Notes under the pieces: generated by a model
The model's database searches: none
Told to the model about the DNA's origin: nothing
Seen by the model: only the letters and a program-made list of their open reading frames with translations
Shown here: positions 33,701-41,099 of the stretch, in pieces
Layout of the letters: each line of letters opens with the position of its first letter
How positions within the stretch are numbered: position 1 is the stretch's first letter
Assembly: GCA_046329195.1 (NCBI GenBank)
Contig: JAXLVB010000001.1
Location: 310,001 to 374,000 of the forward strand
Source of the DNA: JAXLVB01 sp046329195
Lineage (GTDB): Bacteria > Bacteroidota > Bacteroidia > Cytophagales > Spirosomataceae
Direction of reading: 5' to 3'
Length of the DNA stretch: 64,000 bases
Made by a program: the position numbers and the translations under genes

Positions 33701-34113
33701 CAGGCGTTGGCAAACGTAAGATGGATATTCAAAAGCACAGCGGCACTAATGTAGAATGCAAGAGTTGGGACGATAATGCCGATACCTTTGCGGATTTTGT
33801 GGCAGGAACCAGTAACTCATACCAACAGTTTTTAGCCTATTTGCAGGTAGTGCCCGATTTGACAAAATTAGAATATTGGTTAGATGGCAGGAAGTTAACA
33901 GGAGCCACAAACGCAGATAAACTCATGACCGCTAAGTTGAAGTTCCAAACGTTGTTTCAGAATAAGGCAAGCGAGATATTCAAAGAGCCAATTAACGGGG
34001 GCATTGGATTAGCGAAATGTCAACAGCTTTTTCAGATTATTGATATTTCTGACTTTTTAACTAAAGTCTCAAATACATCAAGCTCAATTTACACTTTCAT
34101 TAAAGTAAAATAA
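30778..34113 (+). CDS. Secreted large protein with C-terminal PD-(D/E)XK-like nuclease domain; putative toxin
   Basis: The 1111-aa protein starts with a signal peptide (FRLLTFCYLFWLGSQVIAS). Residues about 25-560 form a large soluble part of unknown fold, with a hydrophobic stretch near 520-550 (LTFFVASFFVVIGEIEGAAW). A cysteine-rich region follows (about 750-900; CTICTARKPTPSLC, CNTCGSG). The last ~170 residues carry E948 (in HQVEATAFML), D983 (KRKMDIQ) and E993-C-K995 (VECKSW), the E...D...ExK order of PD-(D/E)XK nucleases. The next gene follows after 5 nt and encodes a cytoplasmic-type beta-propeller, the usual immunity position. A decayed relative and matching propeller lie at 16432-17857. 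No secretion tag such as a T9SS tail, PAAR or VgrG is seen, so the delivery route is open. Toxin function is inference. Confidence 0.6.
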   Translation: MFRLLTFCYLFWLGSQVIASPKKNSAYTEPDSVYNQLIDDYAKAGVASLKKLIAQNEANNKEGKSAQNKYVFGFEPFFDTQSGKPFAKIVPNDKQGIINLEKVEQDLNSLLRKINDTLPVNKPKIYVGLEGFLGDVLIKTAVKNLASVSDFKGDNMADKNRSITQTSAVYDAIYTKIAGDNTLESSSTGMLIIGYGLFNELKTLVNVNGSSELLVGIGQYSNFKGNGTNGVTVANAIYKSVFSGQFSPFASSIEASSISNKLSNFAQRLADAMSGALDADDSGLTGPGLKFFQDCKKATGPFYGRGGKKLDVGLVRNISKQLMAMMDEGTYKKFIQSHIITYATLQELTDDDLKAFQQSLDQYKEAQEILFGFANNDNINALFDLFTIDVAYSCSPQNGLVPQKLWDNSLVSAPPAFSLPFAAGMIDEFATSIKSIASLPGVLWDFTQFINCWNPSPVSWFNPDCAKTRAKSVETLQFLAPFIPTLSNPAGPGLALTNVWIASGLTQADVENWFQDIVNKPKCTHYQLGKLTFFVASFFVVIGEIEGAAWLGKLGPSLKAFKTLLSTKFPRYTNPFISRFAPLKDAAGKALVEAKALINGTEKTIGKLHPNSQGKVMSFKPEPVGAKNITLNSRLDTPIEGSLALKPTFALATEEAAPDALQQALRVVNTLDDAEVVAEDVVVVVQKASAPLPPNTTPFVRVLKKEQLVNGQPYILLMGQNESRTQTAVLVAIAVATRVAYELKQEETPCTICTARKPTPSLCTNLQTLATRGNNRPAVERLCTNLLTTLESVVSRLLLLQDTEIQAFLRDIESPCGGSAYLCGNISSLTVEMVEAWKMVYEARCLGVANCNENVKKDWSVLIQVKSMLQDNAVLTALGNKAGLVEILQKNERTPCNTCGSGGASYLNKMDVYLKDVEYFVENYQGISGWNTVIGSQGIKNGGIHQVEATAFMLRVLHENPVEFESQVSGFEVLTGVGKRKMDIQKHSGTNVECKSWDDNADTFADFVAGTSNSYQQFLAYLQVVPDLTKLEYWLDGRKLTGATNADKLMTAKLKFQTLFQNKASEIFKEPINGGIGLAKCQQLFQIIDISDFLTKVSNTSSSIYTFIKVK

Positions 34114-34118
34114 TAAAG

Positions 34119-35177
34119 ATGTTAAGATACTCTGAATTAATAAAGTTGATTAAGCACAGTCAAATGTGTTTTGCGAAAGATTTTACATTCGGAATCCAGA
34201 ATGTAAAGGGGAAAATGTGTTTAAGAAAATACGATAGACTTACCCTAAGTCATGTATTCTCAAAAATTATCCCTGAAGATGTTGAATTAGGTCCTTGTAT
34301 TTACGCTTCCGATAAAGGACTTATATTTGTCAATATGTATAGTCAAATAATTCAATTTGACTATAATCTAAATTTTTGTAAAATGGAGAATAACTTAGGT
34401 TTTAATTTGTCATCCAACATTACTAATGCCAAAGTAGTAACTTTATCAAAGAATCATTTAAATGATCGTTTCTTAGGGTTATTTGACTTAGAAAAATTTA
34501 CCCTTTTATGGAGTATTGCGGAGAATATTGGCTTAGTGAATTACCAATATATGGATATGATATTTTGTAATCATCTACAAGATAATTACAAAATACTTGC
34601 ATTTAATAGTGAAGGAGTTAAAGTCTGGCAAAATCAAATTAACCGCAACGGTAAAATATTAAGTTTCTTGGGCATACATGAAAACGTATTAGTTGTCTGT
34701 TTACAATTCGGCAATGCTTATGGTTTAATGGGCCTTGATATTCATACAGGTCAAATCCTTTGGAATCGAGATGATTGGGGCTTATTGCAAGGTCATCATA
34801 TTACGATGCAAAACGGCAAAATATTTAGCCTGAAAGGGGGGACCTTTAGCGATAGCTATTATTTAGAAGCAGATATTTCTACTGTAAGTTTAATACGCTA
34901 TGGCGAAGTACCAAACTTAAAAAAGCAGGGCTTTAGTGTGTTCAATTATACACTCCACGGAAACCACATCTATTTTACAGCCAACAAATTAGGCACAACT
35001 GAAGCCAAAAGTATTGGCATTTTAGATTACCAGAGTTTAGAATTACTCTGGTATCAAGAAGTGGAACTACAAAACGGCGCTTTTTTTGGATTAAGTAATA
35101 AACCAGTTATTGATGGTAATAAGTTGTATATTTTAGATACAGTAGGCACCCTCCACATTTTTGAGCGAGAAACATGA
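34119..35177 (+). CDS. PQQ-like beta-propeller protein, putative immunity protein of the nuclease toxin
   Basis: The 352-aa protein lacks a signal peptide. Its strands repeat with the blade signature of PQQ/WD-like propellers: GLMGLDIHTGQILWNRDDWG, SIGILDYQSLELLWYQEVEL, GNKLYILDTVGTLHIFERE. It starts 5 nt after the toxin stop and is AT-rich like other immunity genes. Its paralogue at 16814-17857 also sits directly after a toxin end of the same family. A cytoplasmic location suits protection against a nuclease, unlike the secreted toxin. A housekeeping role cannot be excluded. Confidence 0.6.
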   Translation: MLRYSELIKLIKHSQMCFAKDFTFGIQNVKGKMCLRKYDRLTLSHVFSKIIPEDVELGPCIYASDKGLIFVNMYSQIIQFDYNLNFCKMENNLGFNLSSNITNAKVVTLSKNHLNDRFLGLFDLEKFTLLWSIAENIGLVNYQYMDMIFCNHLQDNYKILAFNSEGVKVWQNQINRNGKILSFLGIHENVLVVCLQFGNAYGLMGLDIHTGQILWNRDDWGLLQGHHITMQNGKIFSLKGGTFSDSYYLEADISTVSLIRYGEVPNLKKQGFSVFNYTLHGNHIYFTANKLGTTEAKSIGILDYQSLELLWYQEVELQNGAFFGLSNKPVIDGNKLYILDTVGTLHIFERET

Positions 35178-35192
35178 AAATATCACTCTTTT

Positions 35193-35265
35193 CTCCGTGG
35201 TAGGTGTTTGTCCACCAACAAACAGGCACAAGCAAAAGTCGGCATAAATCAATGATAATCAACTA
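35193..35265 (+). repeat. REP-type palindromic repeat, distal copy
   Basis: CTCCGTGGTAGGTGTTTGTC followed by CACCAACAAACAGGCACAAG, GCAAAAGTCGGCATAAATCA and a GATAATCAAC tail align with the left REP at 28702-28775, in the same orientation. The hairpin arms are less perfect, so it is probably older. Confidence 0.55.
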
Positions 35266-35278
35266 AAAAACTAAGCCC

Positions 35279-35317
35279 ATGTGCCAACACAATATTCAGT
35301 TTTCCCCCTGTCCGTAG
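35279..35317 (+). pseudogene. 5' relic of a RAYT gene
   Basis: ATG at 35279 opens a reading MCQHNIQF before degenerating and reaching TAG at 35315-35317; the intact RAYT begins MYQHHIQF. It lies just after a REP copy with nearly the spacing seen at 28775/28819. The remainder of the gap to 35510 shows nothing further recognisable. Confidence 0.6.
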
Positions 35318-35510
35318 CGTTTTTTGCTACAGCTGGTCAATGAGGTAGAAGGTCTGGAGAGCTCCCGACACAATAATTGCCAGTACAACAGGAGTCTGTG
35401 ATGACAAAACCCAACAACCGCTCAGGAGCGTAGCGTAAAGCGCCCCATCCAAAGCATAACCACAACACAGCCCTAGATCAAAAAACAACCCATAACTAAC
35501 CCCACACACC

Positions 35511-35918
35511 ATGCACCAATCCCTACGCCTTTGGTCGGTAGCCCTACTGCTGGCTACCACCCTGCTGGGCAGTTGCAAAAAAGACGACACCAGCACCCCA
35601 ACCACCACCAACAGCTTTGTAGGCCGTTACAAAGGTAAAATCAACGGCATCATCGAGATAGACCCTACCTACGTGGACATTGTGGCCACAGCCAAAGACA
35701 ACGAGGTCAGCGTTACGCTTGATTTTGGCAACTTAGGGAAAATCCCGGGCATTGCGGCCACCACTACGGGCACTACCATTACAGTAGCCAAACAAAAAGT
35801 CGGAGACAGCGAGTACAGCGGCACCGGTACACTAATAGACAAAACGCTGAGCGTAACCCTCTCCGAAAAAAACAGCACGGGTTCCTTTGGGTATATTTAC
35901 GTAGGTACCAAGCAGTAA
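35511..35918 (+). CDS. Small secreted lipoprotein
   Basis: The 135-aa protein has a lipoprotein signal (SVALLLATTLLGSC, cysteine about residue 22) followed by a KKDDTSTPTTT linker. The Lys/Asp after the cysteine is usual for Bacteroidota lipoproteins. The mature part is all-beta and Thr-rich (GRYKGKINGIIEIDPTYVDI, GTGTLIDKTLSVTL), like small calycin-type ligand folds. The function is unknown. It is GC-richer than the toxin genes upstream and marks the end of the AT-rich island. Confidence 0.65.
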   Translation: MHQSLRLWSVALLLATTLLGSCKKDDTSTPTTTNSFVGRYKGKINGIIEIDPTYVDIVATAKDNEVSVTLDFGNLGKIPGIAATTTGTTITVAKQKVGDSEYSGTGTLIDKTLSVTLSEKNSTGSFGYIYVGTKQ

Positions 35919-36044
35919 GTAAATAGGTAGCATCCCTACCTCAATCAAGTGTGTGGTTGGTTTGTAAGTAACTAATAATCAACAAATTTACTCATTGTTT
36001 TCAAATTATCCAATTTTCAATTGTAACAACACCCAACACCCCAC

Positions 36045-36299
36045 ATGAAAAACATTTTACTCGGAATCATACTTTTGTTGAGTGGTCGGGTGATGGCTCA
36101 AAGCCTCACAGACCAATACCCCATCCTGAGCAAATCCACCAAATTCACCAAAGAATCGCCCCGCTACAAAGGCATTCCTTATGATTCGGCCTATTTAGAA
36201 CTCAAGGCAGGGCAGCGAGTATGGGTGAGTTTTGACCTACGCAAAGCCCCGCTCAAGGTCGAGATTGTACGGCCATCGGGTCAGTTGGTAGTAATGTAG
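36045..36299 (+). pseudogene. Truncated secreted protein, cut at a palindromic repeat
   Basis: The frame encodes a signal peptide (MKNILLGIILLLSGRVMAQ) and about 65 further residues (AYLELKAGQRVWVSFDLRK, PLKVEIVRPSGQLV) that look like the first strands of a beta domain. It ends inside the 44-bp palindrome copy (36284-36327) just as the domain begins, and only ~70 nt remain before the convergent gene. It is best read as a gene truncated by recombination at the repeat. Confidence 0.55.
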
Positions 36300-36327
36300 T
36301 CAGTGTCCCCACTGATTACGGCGGAGT
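36284..36327. repeat. 44-bp palindromic repeat, copy 2 (centre reversed)
   Basis: It matches 28069-28112 along its length, but the centre reads GTGTCCCCAC where copy 1 has GTGGGGACAC, its reverse complement. Flanking bases outside the palindrome keep the same orientation. It also lies between two convergent genes and could serve as a terminator. Confidence 0.75.
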
Positions 36328-36365
36328 TTGTTACCAACACAGTCCTTTGGTTTGAACAACTAGGC

Positions 36366-39300
36366 TCAATCAAACCTCACCGTCTTCAACTTAATCAAAC
36401 TGTCAGCAGGCTGGGTGTGTTTAACGGCTACGAAGTAGAGGTCGCAAGTGCCTTCTTGCGGAACGGTGAGCTGCGTTTGTATCCACTTCATGTTGCCCCA
36501 ACCACCCGTTGGCTCAAAGGTGGCTTTGCCAATTACAGGTCCTGCTACAGAGTTTTTGCGAATTTCAATCTCTCCAGCTTTGTCGAGCGAGGCGTATTCA
36601 AACGAAATGGTTTTGATAGCCGTCAAATCAATGTTTTTGAATACTAAATAAGCTTTAGAGCCACCCTGGCGGAGTTCGCCCCAGTCGAAGATAAACCCAG
36701 GGTGGCGGTCAGCATCCATAGCTCTGAGGCGATGGTAGCGTAATCGGGTAAGGTCTTCACCTCTTTCGGGACGATTGCCCAGGTAACCTTGGTCGGTGTA
36801 GCTGGCTTTGATGGTATAGTAGCCTGATGTTTTGTTTTCGAGATGTTCTTTGAGCGGAATAGAGCCGATTGAGGCAATGGGCTTAAAGTTTTTATTAGGA
36901 TCGTTAATGGCCAAAATATATTTTACCATTTCGTCGGCATCTTGTTTCGATAGTTGCGGGTGGGCACTCATCACGTGGGTAGTACCCCAGTTTCCACCAC
37001 CGCCAGTAATGATTTTACGAGAAAGGGAGTCTATGGCTCGGTTTTTACCAACATAACGCTTGGCAATTTCTAAAAACGAAGGACCTACCGATACTTTATC
37101 CACGGTGTGACAAGCTTTGCAATCGCTGGCCTCAATCAACGATTTACCCATAGAACCCACTTCGATTTTAGAGGTGGATTTAGTATTGTCGGCGGGGCGG
37201 TATGGGTTAGGGTAGTAGTTGTATGAGACAGCCACTTTTTTAGGATTAATGGTTTTGTCTTCGGTATCTGTTACCGCAACCTGATAATCAAAGGGTTGGT
37301 TGTCCCAGTAGAAAGTCCTGTTTTTCTTGGCATTGATTTTTACGACGGGCACGGCGTTTCCTACTCGCACAGTTAGCGTATCTTTGGCAGAAAGTCCAGC
37401 GGCATCTTTTACGACAAAAACTATTCTGTAGCGTCCTTGTTGCGCAAAGGTATGCGTATAGGTTGGCTTGTCAGTATCTATTTTTTTACCATTGATGTAC
37501 CACTCGTAGGTCAGTTTGTCCTCAAAGTCAAGGTCGGTACCTCGGCCTGCAAATCGTAGTCGAAGGGGGGCTTTACCTGCCCATTCTTTGTAGGTGGGGA
37601 GGTCTCGGGTTTCGGAGGTAATAAACGACTCCCGTTGTTTTTGAGCCATAGCTAAGGTATCTACTATATTGGCTTGGGCTTGGGGCGCACGGTTTTGGTA
37701 GTTGTACTCGATTTTTACCAAGCGAGCATCGGTATTATCGGCGCCATAAACGGAGCCGTATTCAAGCACATACATTATGCCATCCTGACTAAATGCCAAG
37801 TCAATCGGGCGGCGAAAATCGCCTTTAGTAGGCATAAAAGCTTCGTTTTTGATGTAATTTTCGTTTTGGTCAAACCGTAAGGCGAGCATCCAGTTGCGCA
37901 TCCAGTCAAAGACAAATAGTGCCCCGTCGTAGTATTTCGGAATTTTGGTTTGGGATTTGGAGGCCTCGTTGTAGGTATAAAACTGCCCAGCCATAGCACT
38001 ACGCCCACCCGTACCCAATTCTGGAAATTCTGGTGAGAGGGCATACGGATACCAAATCATTGGGGGAGTGGCTGGGGGTAGCTCTTTTAAGCCCGTGTTG
38101 TTGGGCGAGTTATTGATGGGCTTTTTAGGATTGTAGGTAGGGCCAGCTGTTTTAGTTGCAAAATCCCATTCAGAATAGGCGTAATTATTGCCTACAAAAT
38201 AAGGCCAGCCAAAATTTCCTGGCTTTTTGGCTTGATTAAACTCATCGTAGCCACGAGGTCCTCGGAGGCTATCTTCGCCAGCATCGGGGCCAATTTCACC
38301 CCAATAAATAGTGCCTGTGGTAGGGTTAATGGCGATACGGTACGGATTCCGGCAACCCATCGCATAGATTTCGGGTAGGGTAAGACCTGTCGAAGGAGCT
38401 TTTCGTACTCCTTGGCCAATGGGGTGTGCTGGAGATGGTGGAAATAGATTTCCGTCGGGAATCGTATAGGTCCCGTCTTTTTCGGGGTGAATACGCAGGA
38501 TTTTCCCTTTGTAATCGTTGGTGTTGGAAGCCGAGCGTTGGGCATCCATCGGATAATGAATCGGGTCGGGGCGTTCGTCGAGAGGAGCGTAGCCATTTGA
38601 AGGAAAAGGTGTAGTGCCGTCACCTGTCGAAAGGACGAGGTTATGGTCTTTGTCAAAGGCCAACGAGCCGCCATGATGCGCCCCACTGTTGATTTGAACG
38701 GGTACTTTCAAGAGGATTTTCTCCGATTTGAGGTCGAGCACGTCATTTTTCAAGAGCGTAAACCTCGATAAATAGAAGTAAATGGGCTCGCCTTCGATAG
38801 GGGGAGAGTAATACAGATACAGCCAGCGATTAGTATCAAAGCCGGGGTCGAGGGTAATGCCAATCAAGCCTGTGCCGCCTTTCATGGTCAGCGGAAAACG
38901 GTGAATTAGCTTGTATTTGCCCGTTTTGGTATCAAAGACCGAAAGGTTTCCTGCTAACTCGGTAAAATAGACTTTGCCGTCGTTAGATACTGCCAGCTCC
39001 ATGGGGTTGTTCAAATCATTGACTAATACGGTTTTCTCAAAGCGGTTTTCTTCGGGTAAGGTCTTGGCGTAGGCTTTGGAATAGTCGAGAGGCTTGGCAT
39101 CGCCGATGGCATAGTTGATGCCACCCAACAGGTGTTTGAGAAACATTGGCTCCGAGTAACTTTCGTCGGTATGGCCACCACCCGTATAAAACGACCGCCC
39201 ACCGTCAAATTCATGGTACCATGCAATGGGGTGATAAGCGCCATTGGTGCCGCCTTCGTAGGTGTTTTCGTCGAGGTTGGCAAGAGGGCGTATTTTTCGG

Positions 39301-39842
39301 AAGATAGTCTTGTAGTTATACCATTCATCAGTGCGTTCCCAGCTGGTGGGTAAATGCGTGGTTGAACTATGCGTTTTGTCCGTCACATTCACCATCGCTT
39401 TGCGCACATTAGAGTTGTTGGGGTGGCTTTCAAAGTACGCCCCCACCAACTGCCCATACCAAGGCCAGTCGTATTCGGTATCGGCAGCAGAGTGAATACC
39501 TACGAAACCACCACCTGCCTGAATGTAGCGCTCAAAAGCGGCTTGCTGTTCGTTGTTGAGGATATTCCCCGTGGTGCAGTTAAAAATTACGGCATTGTAT
39601 TGTTTGAGATATTGATCCGTAAAATCATCTGAATTTTCGGAAATATCTACGGCAAAGTTGTTCTCTTGACCGAGCTTTTTGATGGCTTCTTTGGCAAACG
39701 GAATACACGAGTGCCGCCAACCTTTGGTTTTTGAAAAAACTAGCACTCGCTTCTCCTGTGCAAAAAGGTGAGGCACAGTAACAAACAAAAGAAGAACCTG
39801 CAAGGTAAGCAGGTTCACGAGCGGCTTATGAGATATTGACAT
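36366..39842 (-). CDS. Secreted ThuA / PQQ-type sugar dehydrogenase / PKD / cytochrome c fusion with carbohydrate-binding tail
   Basis: From ATG at 39842, directly before a signal peptide (LVNLLTLQVLLLFVTVPHLF), the protein is 1158 aa; an upstream frame adds 28 unlikely residues. In order: a ThuA-like glutamine-amidotransferase-fold domain (about 30-260, RVLVFSKTKGWRHSC, GGGFVGIHSAADTEYDW); a beta-propeller of the glucose/sorbosone dehydrogenase type (about 270-730, MELAVSNDGKVYFTELAG, GDGTTPFP, MGCRNPYRIAI); a PKD-like domain (about 760-860); a class I cytochrome c with heme site CKACH and an MSAHPQL ligand segment (about 905-985); and a C-terminal CBM6-like domain. It probably oxidises a sugar or polyol at the surface and passes electrons to the heme. 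Confidence 0.85.
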   Translation of the reverse strand: MSISHKPLVNLLTLQVLLLFVTVPHLFAQEKRVLVFSKTKGWRHSCIPFAKEAIKKLGQENNFAVDISENSDDFTDQYLKQYNAVIFNCTTGNILNNEQQAAFERYIQAGGGFVGIHSAADTEYDWPWYGQLVGAYFESHPNNSNVRKAMVNVTDKTHSSTTHLPTSWERTDEWYNYKTIFRKIRPLANLDENTYEGGTNGAYHPIAWYHEFDGGRSFYTGGGHTDESYSEPMFLKHLLGGINYAIGDAKPLDYSKAYAKTLPEENRFEKTVLVNDLNNPMELAVSNDGKVYFTELAGNLSVFDTKTGKYKLIHRFPLTMKGGTGLIGITLDPGFDTNRWLYLYYSPPIEGEPIYFYLSRFTLLKNDVLDLKSEKILLKVPVQINSGAHHGGSLAFDKDHNLVLSTGDGTTPFPSNGYAPLDERPDPIHYPMDAQRSASNTNDYKGKILRIHPEKDGTYTIPDGNLFPPSPAHPIGQGVRKAPSTGLTLPEIYAMGCRNPYRIAINPTTGTIYWGEIGPDAGEDSLRGPRGYDEFNQAKKPGNFGWPYFVGNNYAYSEWDFATKTAGPTYNPKKPINNSPNNTGLKELPPATPPMIWYPYALSPEFPELGTGGRSAMAGQFYTYNEASKSQTKIPKYYDGALFVFDWMRNWMLALRFDQNENYIKNEAFMPTKGDFRRPIDLAFSQDGIMYVLEYGSVYGADNTDARLVKIEYNYQNRAPQAQANIVDTLAMAQKQRESFITSETRDLPTYKEWAGKAPLRLRFAGRGTDLDFEDKLTYEWYINGKKIDTDKPTYTHTFAQQGRYRIVFVVKDAAGLSAKDTLTVRVGNAVPVVKINAKKNRTFYWDNQPFDYQVAVTDTEDKTINPKKVAVSYNYYPNPYRPADNTKSTSKIEVGSMGKSLIEASDCKACHTVDKVSVGPSFLEIAKRYVGKNRAIDSLSRKIITGGGGNWGTTHVMSAHPQLSKQDADEMVKYILAINDPNKNFKPIASIGSIPLKEHLENKTSGYYTIKASYTDQGYLGNRPERGEDLTRLRYHRLRAMDADRHPGFIFDWGELRQGGSKAYLVFKNIDLTAIKTISFEYASLDKAGEIEIRKNSVAGPVIGKATFEPTGGWGNMKWIQTQLTVPQEGTCDLYFVAVKHTQPADSLIKLKTVRFD

Positions 39843-39938
39843 TGGATTAATAGGCTTAGCATTGCCAAAAATAGAGATTTTCCAATACTGGCTGTCTGCT
39901 ATTGGGATGCTTAGCCTTCTAACCACAATGAGGGGCGT

Positions 39939-40460
39939 TTATCCTAACAAAGATAAATACCGCTCTTGGATGATGCCTTGGTGCCAACGCTGATGCCCAG
40001 CCAATATAAACCCAATAGCTAGCACCGAATAATGGCCCTTGAACGATAAACCCGTGCGGAGAAGCATTTCGCTGGTAAACGACTGGTAAAGAGCAATAGA
40101 CGATTGCCGAACTAAGCGTAGTTCTGCTATCAAGTCGGTCAAGGTGCGGTGCTGGGCGTTTGCTTGGTGGGCATATTCGTTTTCGTCGTAAGACGGCAGA
40201 GGGGTTTGTTCGCCTCGGGCAAAGCAAAGAGCACGGTAGGCAAAAATGCGCTCGGTGTCAATCAAATGCTGTAAGATGTCTTGGATGGTCCACTTGTCTG
40301 GTGCATAGACACGGTCACCGAGAGCCTCCCATTGTGCTAGCGGAAAGGCATCCAGCTCGTTGAGGCTGATTTGTAAAGCTTCGCTAACCGTAACATCGTC
40401 GGTTTGATTAATGTACCGGTCAAAGTACTCAGGCATAGGGTTAATGGCCGATTTTTTCAT
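39939..40460 (-). CDS. DinB-superfamily protein
   Basis: The 173-aa protein is a four-helix bundle of the DinB/YfiT type with the three metal-ligand histidines H65 (DILQHLIDTE), H156 and H160 (AGHQRWHQG). Members are metal-dependent thiol transferases or damage-induced proteins; the exact reaction here is not known. It has its own promoter (40520-40548). Confidence 0.8.
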   Translation of the reverse strand: MKKSAINPMPEYFDRYINQTDDVTVSEALQISLNELDAFPLAQWEALGDRVYAPDKWTIQDILQHLIDTERIFAYRALCFARGEQTPLPSYDENEYAHQANAQHRTLTDLIAELRLVRQSSIALYQSFTSEMLLRTGLSFKGHYSVLAIGFILAGHQRWHQGIIQERYLSLLG

Positions 40461-40519
40461 ACAGATGGATGGATTAAGTAAAAATGGCTTTTATATGGAA
40501 TAAGTTGCGTTTGTGCTTG

Positions 40520-40548
40520 CAAAAGTAGAGCGTATCTGCCGAAACCAA
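40520..40548 (-). promoter_or_regulatory. Promoter of the DinB gene (TTG-18-TACTTTTG)
   Basis: On the minus strand TTG (40546-40548) and TACTTTTG (40520-40527) are 18 bp apart, 60 nt before the start codon, close to the Bacteroidota consensus. Confidence 0.6.
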
Positions 40549-40588
40549 TAGCCAAGAACCAGACATATTGAGCCAAGATTCAAAAATC

Positions 40589-40627
40589 ACAAAAAAGAGG
40601 TCTTGAACATCAAAACCTCTTTTTTGT
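40589..40627. terminator. Rho-independent terminator after the 131-aa gene
   Basis: Perfect 13-bp arms (40589-40601 with 40615-40627) include A6/T6 runs. It lies 17 nt beyond the stop of the minus-strand gene at 40645-41040. Confidence 0.85.
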
Positions 40628-40644
40628 AGTTACTTGACCACGTA

Positions 40645-41040
40645 TCAGGACTTTTGAGTAGTAGTGTCTAACGATTGTAGTAGTTTGATAAAAGTCTTGC
40701 ACGATTCTTTGCTCGAAAAGGGGATGGCCCAATACGCACGCCGAAAAGTCTGCTCATGGAGATGCTTAATGGCTGTTCCTTCTTGTAAAAAGAACTCAAC
40801 CCGAAAACCCGTTTCTTTGGCCTTGCTCCAAGAAAGTTTGGTGTTTTTGCCAACCGGAAACACGTAGTCGCCAATTTGTAAGGATTTGGCTTGTTCGGAC
40901 CACACTAAGGCAGTCGCCTGTTCAGGATGCTCGGTTTGGAAGAGTGCCTTCAACTCCGACACCGTTTGGCTGACAGATTGAGCCAAACTTGCCAAGACCG
41001 TACCATTGACTAACAGCAGAATTAAAAATGCTTTTTTCAT
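40645..41040 (-). CDS. Small secreted protein of unknown function
   Basis: The 131-aa protein has a signal peptide (KAFLILLLVNGTVLASLAQ) and a ~110-aa mature part with mixed strands and helices (SLQIGDYVFPVGKNTKLSWS) and one cysteine. It is not a recognised family. It stands alone between the GlxA-like regulator and a strong terminator. Confidence 0.6.
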   Translation of the reverse strand: MKKAFLILLLVNGTVLASLAQSVSQTVSELKALFQTEHPEQATALVWSEQAKSLQIGDYVFPVGKNTKLSWSKAKETGFRVEFFLQEGTAIKHLHEQTFRRAYWAIPFSSKESCKTFIKLLQSLDTTTQKS

Positions 41041-41099
41041 GGCTATGATAAGATTTTTTTTGATAGGTAGATGCTACAATGCACTCAGAAGTTGCATGA

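Noticed and set aside
35327..35611. Minus-strand frame of 94 codons over the lipoprotein start
   Set aside because: It overlaps the lipoprotein signal peptide coding region antisense, and no start context or domain supports it.
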